Shown here: piece by piece, positions 8,180-17,704 of the stretch
Position numbering within the stretch: the first letter of the stretch is position 1
How the letters are laid out: each line of letters starts with the position of its first letter
Source of the DNA: Paenalicyclobacillus ferrooxydans
GTDB taxonomy: Bacteria > Bacillota > Bacilli > Alicyclobacillales > Alicyclobacillaceae
DNA: 64,000 nt
Reading direction: 5' to 3'
Assembly (NCBI RefSeq): GCF_001399675.1
Contig: NZ_LJCO01000048.1
Coordinates: forward strand, 1-64,000
Program-made: the position numbers and the translations under genes
Notes under the pieces: model-generated
Told to the model about the DNA's origin: nothing
Seen by the model: only the letters and a program-made list of their open reading frames with translations
The model's database searches: none

Positions 8180-9004
8180 ATGCGTGTTTTCGTAACAGGA
8201 GCAACAGGTTACATCGGTTCCGCTGTCGTTCGGGAACTCATCCATGCCGGTCATAAGGTCGTCGGACTTACCCGGTCGGACAATGGTGCCGCCATACTGA
8301 AGGAAGCTGGTGCCGAGGTACATCACGGTGCCCTTGACGACCTTGATAGCCTTCAAAGCGGAGCCGTTGCTGCGGACGGTGTCATTCACCTGGCGTTTAA
8401 AAACGACTTCTCAGACTTCGTCGGATCGCTAGCAACCGATCTACGCGTTGTCGAGACCATAGGAACGGCACTCAAGGGCTCTGGCAAGCCTTTCGTGATC
8501 ACCGCTCACGCGAACGGGGAGGCTTCGGAGAACGCGGCGTTTGCGCTGGCTGGAGTGCGATCATCGGTCGTTACTCTCGCACCGTCCGTGCACGATGAGA
8601 CAAAAGCTGGCCTCGTCTCATTGTTGATCAACATCGCCCGCGACAAGGGCGTCTCGGCCTATGTGGGAGACGGGTCAAACCGCTGGCCGGCCGTACATCG
8701 CCTCGATGCGGCGCGATTGTTCCGCTTGGCGCTGGAAGCCGCCCCGGCAGGGTCACGGCTTGATGGGGTCGGCGATGAGGGCGTACCATTCCGCGATATC
8801 GCCGGTGTCATAGGTAAACACCTGAACATGCCGGTGGTCAGCATTTCCCCCGAAGAGGCAGAGGCCCACTTCGGCTTTCTCGCCGCCTTCGCGTCGCTCG
8901 ACACGCCGAGGTCGAGTGTACAGACTCAGGAACTCTTGGGATGGCGGCCTGTGCACCCCGGGATAATCGCGGATCTTGAACAAGGGTACCATTTCAACAG
9001 TTGA
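8180..9004 (+). CDS. NAD(P)-dependent extended-SDR epimerase/reductase
   Basis: 274 residues. The N-terminus MRVFVTGATGYIGSAV carries the GxxGxxG dinucleotide-binding loop. The rest follows the atypical/extended SDR (WcaG/NmrA-like) pattern with VIHLAF and a WPAVHRLDAARLF substrate-domain element. The classical YxxxK pair is not evident. Its start is fixed by GGAGGA at 8167. It is more GC-rich than the AT-rich MerR gene beside it, which may mean separate origins. Function is probably detoxification or quinone/carbonyl reduction, by analogy with other MerR-coupled SDRs. Confidence 0.85.
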   Translation: MRVFVTGATGYIGSAVVRELIHAGHKVVGLTRSDNGAAILKEAGAEVHHGALDDLDSLQSGAVAADGVIHLAFKNDFSDFVGSLATDLRVVETIGTALKGSGKPFVITAHANGEASENAAFALAGVRSSVVTLAPSVHDETKAGLVSLLINIARDKGVSAYVGDGSNRWPAVHRLDAARLFRLALEAAPAGSRLDGVGDEGVPFRDIAGVIGKHLNMPVVSISPEEAEAHFGFLAAFASLDTPRSSVQTQELLGWRPVHPGIIADLEQGYHFNS

Positions 9005-9202
9005 TGCAAGATTTAGCGTTACTACTCGTGACAACCAAAAAGTGTGGGCAGGACAATCGTAACTGGGGCGCTGAAGTGGACACTAATCCGGCGCAACACA
9101 TGTTAAATTCACTAAGCAGGTCTCGCGTATATGCCTGACCTGCTATTTTACCGACAACCTAGTTGCAAATCTACTTGAATTAACAGGGGGGGGGGAGACG
9201 CT

Positions 9203-9355
9203 GTGAAGAACAGTCGACGATATGTCATCAGTGGAATTACCATCATTCTTGCATTGATACTTTATTACGTGATTGATTACGCAGTTGTTGCTAATAACGT
9301 GCGAAGCCATGTCAAATCAGCATTGTCGACAACGATTCAATCAGTTGGGCAGTTG
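9203..9355 (+). pseudogene. Truncated N-terminus of a single-pass membrane protein
   Basis: A convincing start (GTG 9203 behind a long G run) gives MKNSRRYVISGITIILALIL, a membrane anchor, then a segment YYVIDYAVVANNVRSHVKSA resembling the start of TadE/pilin-like or secreted anchored proteins. From about 9350 the frame becomes the antisense of the opposite-strand gene and loses protein character. The gene has apparently been cut by the rearrangement that brought in the recombinase. Confidence 0.5.
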
Positions 9356-9594
9356 ACGCCATCTCTGCTGACCATGAGGTCGTGGTCTGCCTTAGTCCAG
9401 GGCTTGTCCTTATGCTTCACGATTCCCTTGCATGCGCAATCGGTTGATGTCATTGCGTCACTGGACACTGTCACTTCGCTAACCAACTGCGGGTCGCCAT
9501 TGAGGATCTCGACTATTTCCTCCACGGTGTGAGTTGCGTACAGATCAAGAATTCGCTGTTGGAAGTATGCTTTGTCCGGACGTCGCTGCGCCAT
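9337..9594 (-). CDS. Small hypothetical protein, possibly 3'-truncated
   Basis: 85 residues starting MAQRRPDKAYFQQRILDLYA, with ATG 9594 preceded by AAAAGGAG at a good distance. A helix TVEEIVEILNGDPQLVSEV and a Trp-containing C-terminal piece (DKPWTKADHDLM) suggest a small helical, perhaps DNA-associated, protein. The last residues lie across the junction near 9355, so the natural C-terminus may be missing. I do not recognise the family. Confidence 0.4.
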   Translation of the reverse strand: MAQRRPDKAYFQQRILDLYATHTVEEIVEILNGDPQLVSEVTVSSDAMTSTDCACKGIVKHKDKPWTKADHDLMVSRDGVNCPTD

Positions 9595-9716
9595 GTGCAA
9601 CACTCCTTTTGAGTCGAATTGTTACGCCTAAAGGTCGGATAGTACGAAAGTACCGTTAGTACAGGAGACTCAAGTTCGTTGTACTTATGCCCTGGGCGAT
9701 AGCACTGACATAGGAA

Positions 9717-10505
9717 ACTTACCGCTTGCGGATTGATATCTCGTTCCAACACGATGAACGAGTCACCGACATTCACGCCACCGGTTTGTACACCGTTGAG
9801 ATCTTCAGGAAGTTGACCGAGGATGTGTTGAAGTGCAATTGGGCCCCCACCGTTACGTAAGAATTTTGTGGCAAAGTAGTGCCGAAAGGTGTGAGGTGAT
9901 ACACGAACGTTGTTGATCCCTGCTTTCTTGGCATAGCATTTTGGCAAATATTTCTCCTGTGTATCTCTCTCCGAACTGTGATACCCATAGAAAGTCATCT
10001 CGTTCCAAATTGCAGTACAAAATGAGTTCCCGGAGTTCTCGACTGGTAAGGGGAGAGATCTGGGCAATACGAGTGCGGCAATTGTTCGTAATGGCGCCTG
10101 GGAGAACGATTTGGTTAAGCGAAAAATCCACATCAGAGACCCGGACAGACATCAGTTCACCAATTCTGAGGCCCGTATCGGCGAGGTAGAGGGTCGCACA
10201 TTGGTCCCTCATTCCGATGAAGGTTTTCCGATTCGGCTGTTGCAGTAACTTTGTGACTTGCTCGTCAGAAAACACGTTGCTATGCTCGGTATCGTCCGGC
10301 TGATAACTGATGTTGTTCATGGGTGAGACAGATAGGTAACCTTCTCGGACGCACCAATTGAAGAGGATTTTTAAGTTGCGAATGGCGTTGTTCACGGTTC
10401 GAGCCGACAACCCGACACCACCGTTCGGATTGGTAGGATGATCGTCCCATTTCACCTTTTCGTAAGGTGATGGATGTAACTCTTAATCACATGGGAATCT
10501 ACCTC
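9717..10505 (-). pseudogene. Tyrosine recombinase (integrase), multiply frameshifted
   Basis: Pieces of a phage-type integrase lie in several frames. The N-terminal SAM-like helix (VDSHVIKSYIHHLTK, 10457-10502) is followed by a frame change to KWDDHPTN, then the catalytic domain with DTGLRIGELMSVRVSDVDF (first Arg). Another shift near 9940 leads into VSPHTFRHYFATKFLRNGG (the H-x-x-R box) and ILGQ. The tail with the nucleophile Tyr (STVYKPVA) is in yet another frame. At least three lesions make an active enzyme impossible from this copy. Confidence 0.85.
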
Positions 10506-10858
10506 GGACGTTCAGGTGGAGTTTTCTGTCGAAAGGGAGAAGTTGTCACATTTGTCCGCCTCCATTGCGCTAAACTCAAGAAGCGGGATTCCAAAACTCT
10601 GCGTGGCAGTATGGGGAGAACATGATCAAGGGAAAGTTTTGAGGAGCTCCTGAAAAACCTTATGTAGCAGGGGATTTTGAGACCAACTCCTGTTGCCGTC
10701 ATGCCATCCATTCAGCCATTTCATCGCCACAAACAGCGAATTCATTCCGATGATTGCAGACAAGCTGCGGATGGAACACAAGGTCGGCTGAGGATTAGCG
10801 CGGCTTCGAATTTCAGGTTTGACTCGCGAAATCACCATTGGAAACAAGGACTGAACAA
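10506..10858. other. Stretch with no recognisable gene
   Basis: No ribosome binding site plus family match was found. A minus-strand frame at 10626-10847 has a protein-like composition (KPEIRSRANPQPTLCSIRSL, then MKWLNGWHDG) and might be the tail of a decayed mobile-element gene, but I cannot assign it. Confidence 0.3.
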
Positions 10859-10894
10859 GGGACTACGCCGCCCCACGGTCGTAGTCCCCTTTTC
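10859..10894. terminator. Rho-independent terminator-like hairpin
   Basis: GGGACTACG (10859-10867) pairs perfectly with CGTAGTCCC (10880-10888), followed by CTTTTCT on the plus strand. On the minus strand it would serve the penicillin-binding protein gene ending at 10994, with a weaker T tract. Confidence 0.7.
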
Positions 10895-10993
10895 TGAGGC
10901 CTCTTTACGTTCTAAACGCCTTGCGGGTACTGAGAAGATATCGCCTTGGGAGCGTTCATCCCAGGACATTTTCCCCGACAGAGTGGGTGTTGG

Positions 10994-13072
10994 TCAGGGA
11001 CTTTGCTCAGGCACTACGTAAGCCAACGACTTTACCCATGTATTTGGGATGTTTGGACTTTGCCATTGGCTTTTAGGAAAGAACTCATGATGTTGTTTAA
11101 AGTAGTCGTCCATCAATTTCCGCGCCAGCGGCACAGCAGTCTGAGCACCGTAACCCGCCCCAGGAATCATTACCGCAACGGCAATTTGAGGATTGTTGTA
11201 CGGCGCATAACCGATGAAGACGGAATTGTATTCCGCTTTCCCATTCATGTAAATTTGAGCGGTCCCCGTTTTTCCAGCGGCTTGATAGGGGGCATTCATG
11301 AAGCTTCCTGCAGCCGTGCCGTACGGCAGGTTGCACACGCCCCACATTCCCTGTTGTGCCAAGTGCAAGTACGTAGGATTGATGTTGAGGTTTTTCTGAA
11401 CCACTGGTTGGAACACCTTGATAGGTTTCACTTTTGCGTTGGTTCCCAGCTGGGCTTCCGGAGGAAATACTGCTTTTAATAAATGGGGCTGCAGGCGTTT
11501 TCCCCCATTGGCTATCGTGGCCACGTACTGTGCCAATTCGATGGGCGTGAATTCCTGGGACTGTCCGGTTGCAGCGAAAGCCAGATCCACCGGCGTACCA
11601 TGGTTAACGTATCGACCTGTTTTTTGCAACGACTGCGCTGCCGTTTGAGGGTTAATGGGAACTTGAATATATTGCTTTAACGAATCTTCAATGTAGAAAA
11701 TGCCCTTTTGCTCCCCAGGCAGATCGATGCCCGTCAGTTGTCCTAACCCAAAACTCTCCTCGCCTTGGAACAACCTTGTAATACCTGTTGCAAAATCTGT
11801 GTTCAACCAATGGGTGTAGCTCATACCTGCGGGAGGACTACCGCCTGTGGTTGCCGTAGATCCAACCCATTTCCCCAGGTTGAGTCCAAGGTGGTAGAAA
11901 AACGTTTCATCGGAAATTGCAACGGCCTTCAAAACACCGGTGAGCCCTGCCGCTCCATCACCGTGAAAAAAGCCGGTTCCAATCTGCGTCCAGTTCGTGT
12001 CAAAAATCGTCGTGGATGGCGTAATGGCACCGTATTTCAAAGCTGTGAGGAGGTTCGCTAGTTTCACCGTGGAACCTGGATACAGTGGTCCTTGGATGGC
12101 ATAGTTCATCTGCGCCCCGGATGTCTGCAGGTATTGTGCATGTTTGACAAACGATCCATTCGTATACCAGTTGGGGTCCAGGTACGGGTAGCTCAACATC
12201 GCCAGCACGCCTCCGGTATGCACGTTTAAAACCACCGCGGCGCCTTGCTTGATTTGACTGCCGAACGCTGAAGTTTTGATTAAGTTCATCATTTGCTCTT
12301 GGGCATCTGCCTGTAACCTGCCATCCAACGTCAGCTGAAGAGTGTCCCCTGACGTTGGGGCGGGAGAGTACCCGACTGATGTGGCACCCTGATTACCTTC
12401 CATGACCTGGTATCCAACTTTTCCTTGAAGGAGGGACTCGTATTCAGCTTCGAGACCCGTCTCGCCGACTGATTGTAACGGAAGGTAGTTCGGATATTGT
12501 TTCTGGTTTTGTGGTGTAATGGGCCCCACATAACCGAGTATCTGTCCTGCGAGGTCCCCATTTGGATAAGCGCGTTGAGAGTCGACTACGACGTTGATAC
12601 CGGGTAAACTGCCATGGTTCTCTTCGATTAATGCGAGTTGTTTAGGCGTAATGTCCTTAAACAATGTAATGGTTGAGTAGCCCTGCTGCGCTTGCATGAG
12701 CTGCATCACGTGGGCTGGCGTCGTGTTAAACCACGGGGCCAATTCGTTTGCCATGAATTGGTCATTTTGATTCTTCATGCGTGTCAGGTAGACACTGTAG
12801 ATGGGTTGATCGTAGGCTAGCAGATCGCCGCTGCGGTCGTATATCCATCCACGGGCAGGCATGACAGGAATTTTAGTCAATGATGTCGTCGTAGCTTCTT
12901 TCCGAAACGTGCTGCCTTGGGCAATTTGAAGGTAGCCCAGACGCAGTATCAAGGTCGTGAAGGAAAGAAACACCAAGCTGTAGACAACTCCAATACGAGG
13001 AGTAAATACTCGCTTTTTCGGTTTGGCTCGCAGTTTAGACGGTTGCCTCTGCTGACGTCGTTTGTGTTTCAC
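10994..13072 (-). CDS. Class B penicillin-binding protein (PBP2/MrdA type)
   Basis: 692 residues: cross-links peptidoglycan outside the membrane. A basic cytoplasmic tail is followed by one membrane anchor (GVVYSLVFLSFTTLILRLGY, about 29-48), the dimerisation domain starting ARGWIYDRSGDLLA, and the transpeptidase domain. The nucleophile motif is S334-T-V-K337 and the third motif K601-T-G is intact. The middle motif reads S387-D-E389 where families usually have SxN, or SSD in MrdA. GTG at 13072 sits behind GGGAG. It stands alone, without rodA or mreBCD, so a role in elongation or spore cortex cannot be separated here. Confidence 0.92.
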   Translation of the reverse strand: MKHKRRQQRQPSKLRAKPKKRVFTPRIGVVYSLVFLSFTTLILRLGYLQIAQGSTFRKEATTTSLTKIPVMPARGWIYDRSGDLLAYDQPIYSVYLTRMKNQNDQFMANELAPWFNTTPAHVMQLMQAQQGYSTITLFKDITPKQLALIEENHGSLPGINVVVDSQRAYPNGDLAGQILGYVGPITPQNQKQYPNYLPLQSVGETGLEAEYESLLQGKVGYQVMEGNQGATSVGYSPAPTSGDTLQLTLDGRLQADAQEQMMNLIKTSAFGSQIKQGAAVVLNVHTGGVLAMLSYPYLDPNWYTNGSFVKHAQYLQTSGAQMNYAIQGPLYPGSTVKLANLLTALKYGAITPSTTIFDTNWTQIGTGFFHGDGAAGLTGVLKAVAISDETFFYHLGLNLGKWVGSTATTGGSPPAGMSYTHWLNTDFATGITRLFQGEESFGLGQLTGIDLPGEQKGIFYIEDSLKQYIQVPINPQTAAQSLQKTGRYVNHGTPVDLAFAATGQSQEFTPIELAQYVATIANGGKRLQPHLLKAVFPPEAQLGTNAKVKPIKVFQPVVQKNLNINPTYLHLAQQGMWGVCNLPYGTAAGSFMNAPYQAAGKTGTAQIYMNGKAEYNSVFIGYAPYNNPQIAVAVMIPGAGYGAQTAVPLARKLMDDYFKQHHEFFPKSQWQSPNIPNTWVKSLAYVVPEQSP

Positions 13073-13337
13073 TGTGCTCCCTCATTTCGACACTTGCTGT
13101 GAAGGTTCGACCAAGTAGATGAAGATTAGTAGCTCATCCCGTTAAAGACATGGGGGGTTTAGCCGACACCACTCGGCAGCGGTAATCTTTCACAACCGTG
13201 ATGTTACTAGGGAAATTTCAGCGTCATGTTAAGTGAACATGGAAATTCCGTGGAGTTGATATTTTTGTTTGAGAAATACTCTGTGAAAAGTGACGAAGAG
13301 CGCTGTGTTTTTATTCACGTGGCCCAATCTTTCGCAG

Positions 13338-15059
13338 TCAGTTCGTTGTTGCAAGTGGAAGACAGACCGTCATGCGCGTCCCGTGTCCCGGTTCGCTTTG
13401 AACATCCAAATGTCCTTGATAATCTGCAATGATCCGTTGACTTATAGTCAGTCCGAGCCCGGTTCCCTCGGCCTTTGTTGTATAAAAAGGTGAGCCCATC
13501 ATAGCTAACGACTCAGACGATAGCCCTTTACCTTGGTCTTCGATCTCGACGTAAATGTTTGTTGCGTCTGCCAGCAGTCGAATCGTTAGGTCTCCTTGTT
13601 CCATCGATTCAATTCCGTTTTTCGCAATATTGATAAAAACCTGCTTCAATTGATTTTCGTCACATCTCAATAACGGAATATCCTCTGGAAAAACGGTAAG
13701 AATTTGAACGTTGCGCATGACAGCAAAGGTGCTTAACAAGTCAACGACATCGACGAGTGTCTTTCGCAAATCAACATATTTTAGATTTATGGCCTGTGGC
13801 TTTCCAAGAGCAAGCAACTCACCGGCAATATGCTCAATATGGGTTAACTCCTGTTTCATAATGCCTAAGTATTTTTGACGTTTCTCCCTTGGTGTCTCAG
13901 AGTCCATCAGTTCCACAAATCCCTGCAGTGCAGTCAGTGGATTTCGAATTTCGTGGGCGACGCCTGCAGCCAACTGTCCGACTGTACTTAATTTTTCATG
14001 CTGTCTGACATACGCCTCAGCACGTTTTTGGGGGCCGATGTCCTTAACGATGACGTACAGCCCAATTCGATGTCCCCTTACAATCATTGGAACACTGGTA
14101 CATCTTGAGATGATGGTATGACCATGGTGATGCCGTAACGTCAATTCCACTTCCTGATTGATTTCCCCCGAAAGGGGGAGGCGATTTGCCGAGTCTTCGG
14201 TCCCATTGTAAATTAATTCATCAAAGTGCTTCTGGAGCAGCAACTCTTCTGGATAACCCAACAGTTTTTGAAAGGCAGGGTTCTGATCAACACACTTCCC
14301 TTTATGGTCGAGCGAACAGATCCCATCTGGATGGTGCTGTATCAGGGACCGATAACGCTCCTCACTCTCTTGAAGTAATTGATAGTATGACATCATTTTG
14401 TACAAACCTAATTGGATGCTTGCATTCAGGCAAACAGCAAACCAGACGTCTTCGAGGGATAACAATGCGGTGAAGATGAGTACCAGATAAGATGTGTAGT
14501 AGCCCCAATGCAGTTCCCTGGCTACTAACCCTAATTGTCTGCGTAACGGTACGTTGCGCTTGTTCGCTACAATGACTGCTGAGAGACTACGGTTTGCAAT
14601 GAGGTGAACAAGTAAGGCCAGTATCACTGCTGCGAGAGCATGTTCAAACCATCCGAACGCGATCAGGAGAGAGGAACTAAGTACGGACTTAAAGACGATA
14701 GAGCCAAGGGAAAGCCCGATGGCCACGTGTGCAAACGTCGTAGGGTAATGACGCCAAGTCCACTGGAACCGTGGTGTTAAGACAATGAGTCCTGGAATCG
14801 CCACAAGAGGAATCGTCGAGAGTGGCAACACAAATATACTTGCGATGAGTATCAGTAATCCGGGACGCCAGTTTGCCCCGCTTGGCAGCAAAATGGAGAG
14901 TCTCGAAGACAAGGCGAAGAGAAGTGCAATAAAGACGAACAAACCAAAGTGAGTGGGAAAGTGACCCAGTGAAACACAGTGAAACAAGGACAATAAAATG
15001 AGTAAATTTCCGCCGACGGTCATCAGGCTGAGCAAAGAGCGCTGAACAATAGCGTCCAT
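13338..15059 (-). CDS. Membrane-bound PAS sensor histidine kinase
   Basis: 573 residues. About 220 residues of N-terminal hydrophobic helices form a multi-span sensor. A PAS domain follows (YRSLIQHHPDGICSLDHKG), then the HisKA box VAHEIRNPLTALQGF with the phospho-accepting His, and the HATPase_c domain (N box NIAKNGIESM, G boxes DQGKGL and GTGLGLTIS). This is the KinB/KinE-like layout of Bacillus sporulation kinases, which feed Spo0F. No response regulator is adjacent, consistent with a phosphorelay. ATG at 15059 is preceded by GAGGTG. Confidence 0.9.
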   Translation of the reverse strand: MDAIVQRSLLSLMTVGGNLLILLSLFHCVSLGHFPTHFGLFVFIALLFALSSRLSILLPSGANWRPGLLILIASIFVLPLSTIPLVAIPGLIVLTPRFQWTWRHYPTTFAHVAIGLSLGSIVFKSVLSSSLLIAFGWFEHALAAVILALLVHLIANRSLSAVIVANKRNVPLRRQLGLVARELHWGYYTSYLVLIFTALLSLEDVWFAVCLNASIQLGLYKMMSYYQLLQESEERYRSLIQHHPDGICSLDHKGKCVDQNPAFQKLLGYPEELLLQKHFDELIYNGTEDSANRLPLSGEINQEVELTLRHHHGHTIISRCTSVPMIVRGHRIGLYVIVKDIGPQKRAEAYVRQHEKLSTVGQLAAGVAHEIRNPLTALQGFVELMDSETPREKRQKYLGIMKQELTHIEHIAGELLALGKPQAINLKYVDLRKTLVDVVDLLSTFAVMRNVQILTVFPEDIPLLRCDENQLKQVFINIAKNGIESMEQGDLTIRLLADATNIYVEIEDQGKGLSSESLAMMGSPFYTTKAEGTGLGLTISQRIIADYQGHLDVQSEPGHGTRMTVCLPLATTN

Positions 15060-15216
15060 GGTACACCTCGTCCAAATAGATGGAAACAGAATTCGCTAAA
15101 ATCCCCTAATATACCTCTTTTTCTGCAGCCACACCAACCCCAGGAGAGTGGCTGATAGTGTTTCAGTGTTATAATAGGCAGACAAAGAGCCGCTTTTTGA
15201 ATTGGGAGGTACCATT

Positions 15217-15648
15217 GTGCAAGATACCCTACTGCCTGAAATTCGTAAAACTGTTGTCATCAATGCACCGGGAGAAAAAGTCTGGCAGGCTATCTCTACG
15301 TCAGAGGGCATTGCAGGATGGTGGATGGAGAACACGTTTGAACCTATACCCGGACATGAGTTCATACTTCGGGCGGGTCCTTATGGTGACTCTCGTTGCC
15401 GAGTAACAGAGTTCGAACCCATGCACAAGATCAGGTTTGATTGGGACACCGATTGGCAGCTGACGTTCCAACTTGCAGCTTTAGATAACAGTCAAACGGA
15501 GTTCACGCTCATTCATTCCGGTTTTGATGAGAAAAAATCTACACTCTTCGGACAGCAGCACACAGCGGTGCGTGAAATCATGGACGGCGGGTGGGAGAAG
15601 ATTGTCAAGGAAAAGCTCCCATCATATGTCGACTCCCAAACCAGGTGA
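15217..15648 (+). CDS. SRPBCC/AHSA1-family protein
   Basis: 143 residues of the START-like AHSA1 fold (YndB/CalC type): EIRKTVVINAPGEKVWQAIS at the front, GIAGWWMENTFEP, and a C-terminal helix beginning REIMDGGWEKIV. Such proteins bind hydrophobic ligands in a helix-grip cavity. GTG 15217 is chosen because GGGAGGT lies six bases upstream, rather than TTG 15202 which overlaps that site. Confidence 0.88.
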   Translation: MQDTLLPEIRKTVVINAPGEKVWQAISTSEGIAGWWMENTFEPIPGHEFILRAGPYGDSRCRVTEFEPMHKIRFDWDTDWQLTFQLAALDNSQTEFTLIHSGFDEKKSTLFGQQHTAVREIMDGGWEKIVKEKLPSYVDSQTR

Positions 15649-15715
15649 GTGAACGCAGCCTGTTAAAGCCCTCGGCGACCGACGGGGGCTGAATTTCAAT
15701 CACTGGGTCAGGATT

Positions 15716-15856
15716 TCACCGGGCTGGTTCTGTCATAGGTTTGAGGGAATTGATCGAATTGCGAGGTGTAATGTCGCTAAACATGCCAACGTAGTGTTGA
15801 ACCTCTCCTGCTTCATCTTTAATCGCTGTAATCGTCAGCCATTCAAGGTAAATATG
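15716..15856 (-). pseudogene. Remnant of a PAS-domain protein
   Basis: Read on the minus strand this gives HIYLEWLTITAIKDEAGEV, then HYVGMFSDIT, a clear C-terminal half of a PAS/PAC domain, and a stop 19 codons later. There is no start and no upstream half; the protease terminator lies directly against it. It is a leftover of a deleted signalling gene. Confidence 0.6.
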
Positions 15857-15857
15857 C

Positions 15858-15890
15858 ATGGGAGGCATCCAGTGGGTGGATGCCTCCCAT
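15858..15890 (-). terminator. Terminator of the sedolisin gene
   Basis: A perfect 14-bp stem (15858-15871 with 15877-15890) and five-base loop lie 23 bases after the protease stop codon. The T tract behind it is poor. Confidence 0.65.
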
Positions 15891-15912
15891 AACCTGTAAC
15901 ATCGGGATGTCT

Positions 15913-17583
15913 TTACTTGCCAATGAGGTTATTCATCTGACTTACATCAAAGCTGCCGAGCCCTGTTGCGAAATCCCAACCCGGTGTGGCTGGGTACGGT
16001 CCATTGTCACCAAGTGTAATATCGTGAAATCCCGCCGTTCCATACTGTGCGTATAGGAGAGGAGCGGCAAATCCCAAATGGTTGCCGTGACTCGATTCAA
16101 GCCGGGCCCACACACCTAAGGCAAGTGGAGACGCGAGACTGGTCCCGCCGACGACGGTGGGGGTGCCATTAATATAGACGTTCGCTCCAGAGTTCGGATC
16201 AGCGTCCATCGCAATGTCGGGCACGCCCTTACCCACAGTTGAGGTCGGTACGACACCGTTTTGCCAGTAGGGGGCACTCTCCCAGTAACTCTGACCACCA
16301 CCGCCAGCCAACCAAGCCAGTTCCTCATTGTAGGACCCATCACTGTTGGTAATTAAGGTCGTTCCACCAACAGCCACGACATACGGAGACGCAGCCGGAT
16401 ACTCTACATCTGGAATTCCTGCGGGGACGCCATTTGTCGGTGTCACAGTACTAAATCCACCTGTATCACCGCTCGATGCAAACACCGTCTGACCTTGTGC
16501 TGCAGCTTCAGCAAAGATTTCGTCGTCTACCAACATGGCGCCATCTAAATAAGGGAATGATTCATCTTCGCCGAACGAGGCACTGCCTGCCTTTGCAAGA
16601 TCATCGGTAACGAATTTATTAAACTCTAGAGCGATATCCGAATCAGTCAATGATGTAGCATCATAAATGTACAGATGATTCACATTTTGCGCCATACCTG
16701 TTGAGTATTGGGTGTCCAGGTCCCACTCATCAGCTCCTGATGTATCAGAGCTCGCAATCCCAGTCTGAATGATCGAATATGGTACCTGAGGCAGACCATT
16801 TGCCTTCTCTTCCGTGCGTAAGTCCTTTACAACCCCGCTTAGGTCGCCTTCTGCAAAAATCGCGATATTTGTTTTGCCGCCAGTCGGTGTACGACCGACG
16901 TCGTAAGCCTTTTGAAAGCCTTGCGGGTTGTAACTTGTGGGGTAGTTGGGCAACGAAACTGTGCTTCCACTGCCCGAGCCGCTGCTTGACGGAGGTGAGG
17001 GTTTTTGCATTGGCGAGGCTGCTGCCACCACGTCGTTCACCCCAAGCACAGAACCTACTATGTTCGCAAGGGCAGCCGGGACCATCGCACCAGTTGTGTT
17101 GTAGTAGACGATTTGTCCATTCAACTGATATTGCTCCAGTTTCGTGTTAAAGGCACTTTCAACCTGTGCCGCAGTCCCGCTCGCGGTCACCAGCAAGTTA
17201 TTTGGTGAAACCTGGATGTTTGTGAAGCCGCAATCGTTTAAGTAAGATGTTACTGCATTCACTTGTGAGGAGGACGGCCCGTACTTGGAGACGAACTCTG
17301 CAGGAGTGAGAGACTGTCCGCAAAGAGGGCTGGTACTTGACGAGATGGCTTGGATATATTGATCTAGTTGCGATTGGTTCTGCAATCTCAGCCCCAGCGT
17401 GATGTGAATTGGCGTTGTAGAGGATAGCGGTCCTAAATCTGTTGCATTCTCGAGAGATAATGCTTGTGTTGCGGTAGGCGCCCAACTCGTTGCAGTCGCA
17501 GCCAGTGAGGTTGGTGCAAAAGCCAGAGACAGTAAAGCCGCAGCAGTAATAGAAGTACCAAGTGCTTTTGACGAAAGCTTCAT
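15913..17583 (-). CDS. Sedolisin/kumamolisin-type acid serine-carboxyl protease (S53)
   Basis: 556 residues, secreted. A signal peptide (MKLSSKALGTSITAAALLSL, ending near ATA) is followed by a pro-domain to about residue 190, a Ser/Gly/Pro linker, then the catalytic domain. The catalytic residues are visible: Glu286 and Asp290 in DEWDLDTQ, the oxyanion Asp373 in SSGDTGG, and Ser482 in GGTSLASP. A C-terminal DITLGDNG...GLGS calcium-site element closes it. S53 enzymes work at low pH, fitting an acidophilic or acid-tolerant host. ATG 17583 is preferred (GAGGGGGG just upstream) over an in-frame codon at 17676. Confidence 0.93.
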   Translation of the reverse strand: MKLSSKALGTSITAAALLSLAFAPTSLAATATSWAPTATQALSLENATDLGPLSSTTPIHITLGLRLQNQSQLDQYIQAISSSTSPLCGQSLTPAEFVSKYGPSSSQVNAVTSYLNDCGFTNIQVSPNNLLVTASGTAAQVESAFNTKLEQYQLNGQIVYYNTTGAMVPAALANIVGSVLGVNDVVAAASPMQKPSPPSSSGSGSGSTVSLPNYPTSYNPQGFQKAYDVGRTPTGGKTNIAIFAEGDLSGVVKDLRTEEKANGLPQVPYSIIQTGIASSDTSGADEWDLDTQYSTGMAQNVNHLYIYDATSLTDSDIALEFNKFVTDDLAKAGSASFGEDESFPYLDGAMLVDDEIFAEAAAQGQTVFASSGDTGGFSTVTPTNGVPAGIPDVEYPAASPYVVAVGGTTLITNSDGSYNEELAWLAGGGGQSYWESAPYWQNGVVPTSTVGKGVPDIAMDADPNSGANVYINGTPTVVGGTSLASPLALGVWARLESSHGNHLGFAAPLLYAQYGTAGFHDITLGDNGPYPATPGWDFATGLGSFDVSQMNNLIGK

Positions 17584-17704
17584 GACGTAACCCCCCTCAA
17601 TACAAGTAAAAATCGATGTCATAATCATCGTAATGTTTCCTTTGTTTTTGACCGCCGGAATTGGGTTTGTATCCACGTTCTTTTAGTGAGGAGGAGATGA
17701 TTGA

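Noticed and set aside
13226-13493. Two short plus-strand frames between the penicillin-binding protein and the kinase
   Set aside because: They run into the antisense of the kinase C-terminus and have no ribosome binding site.
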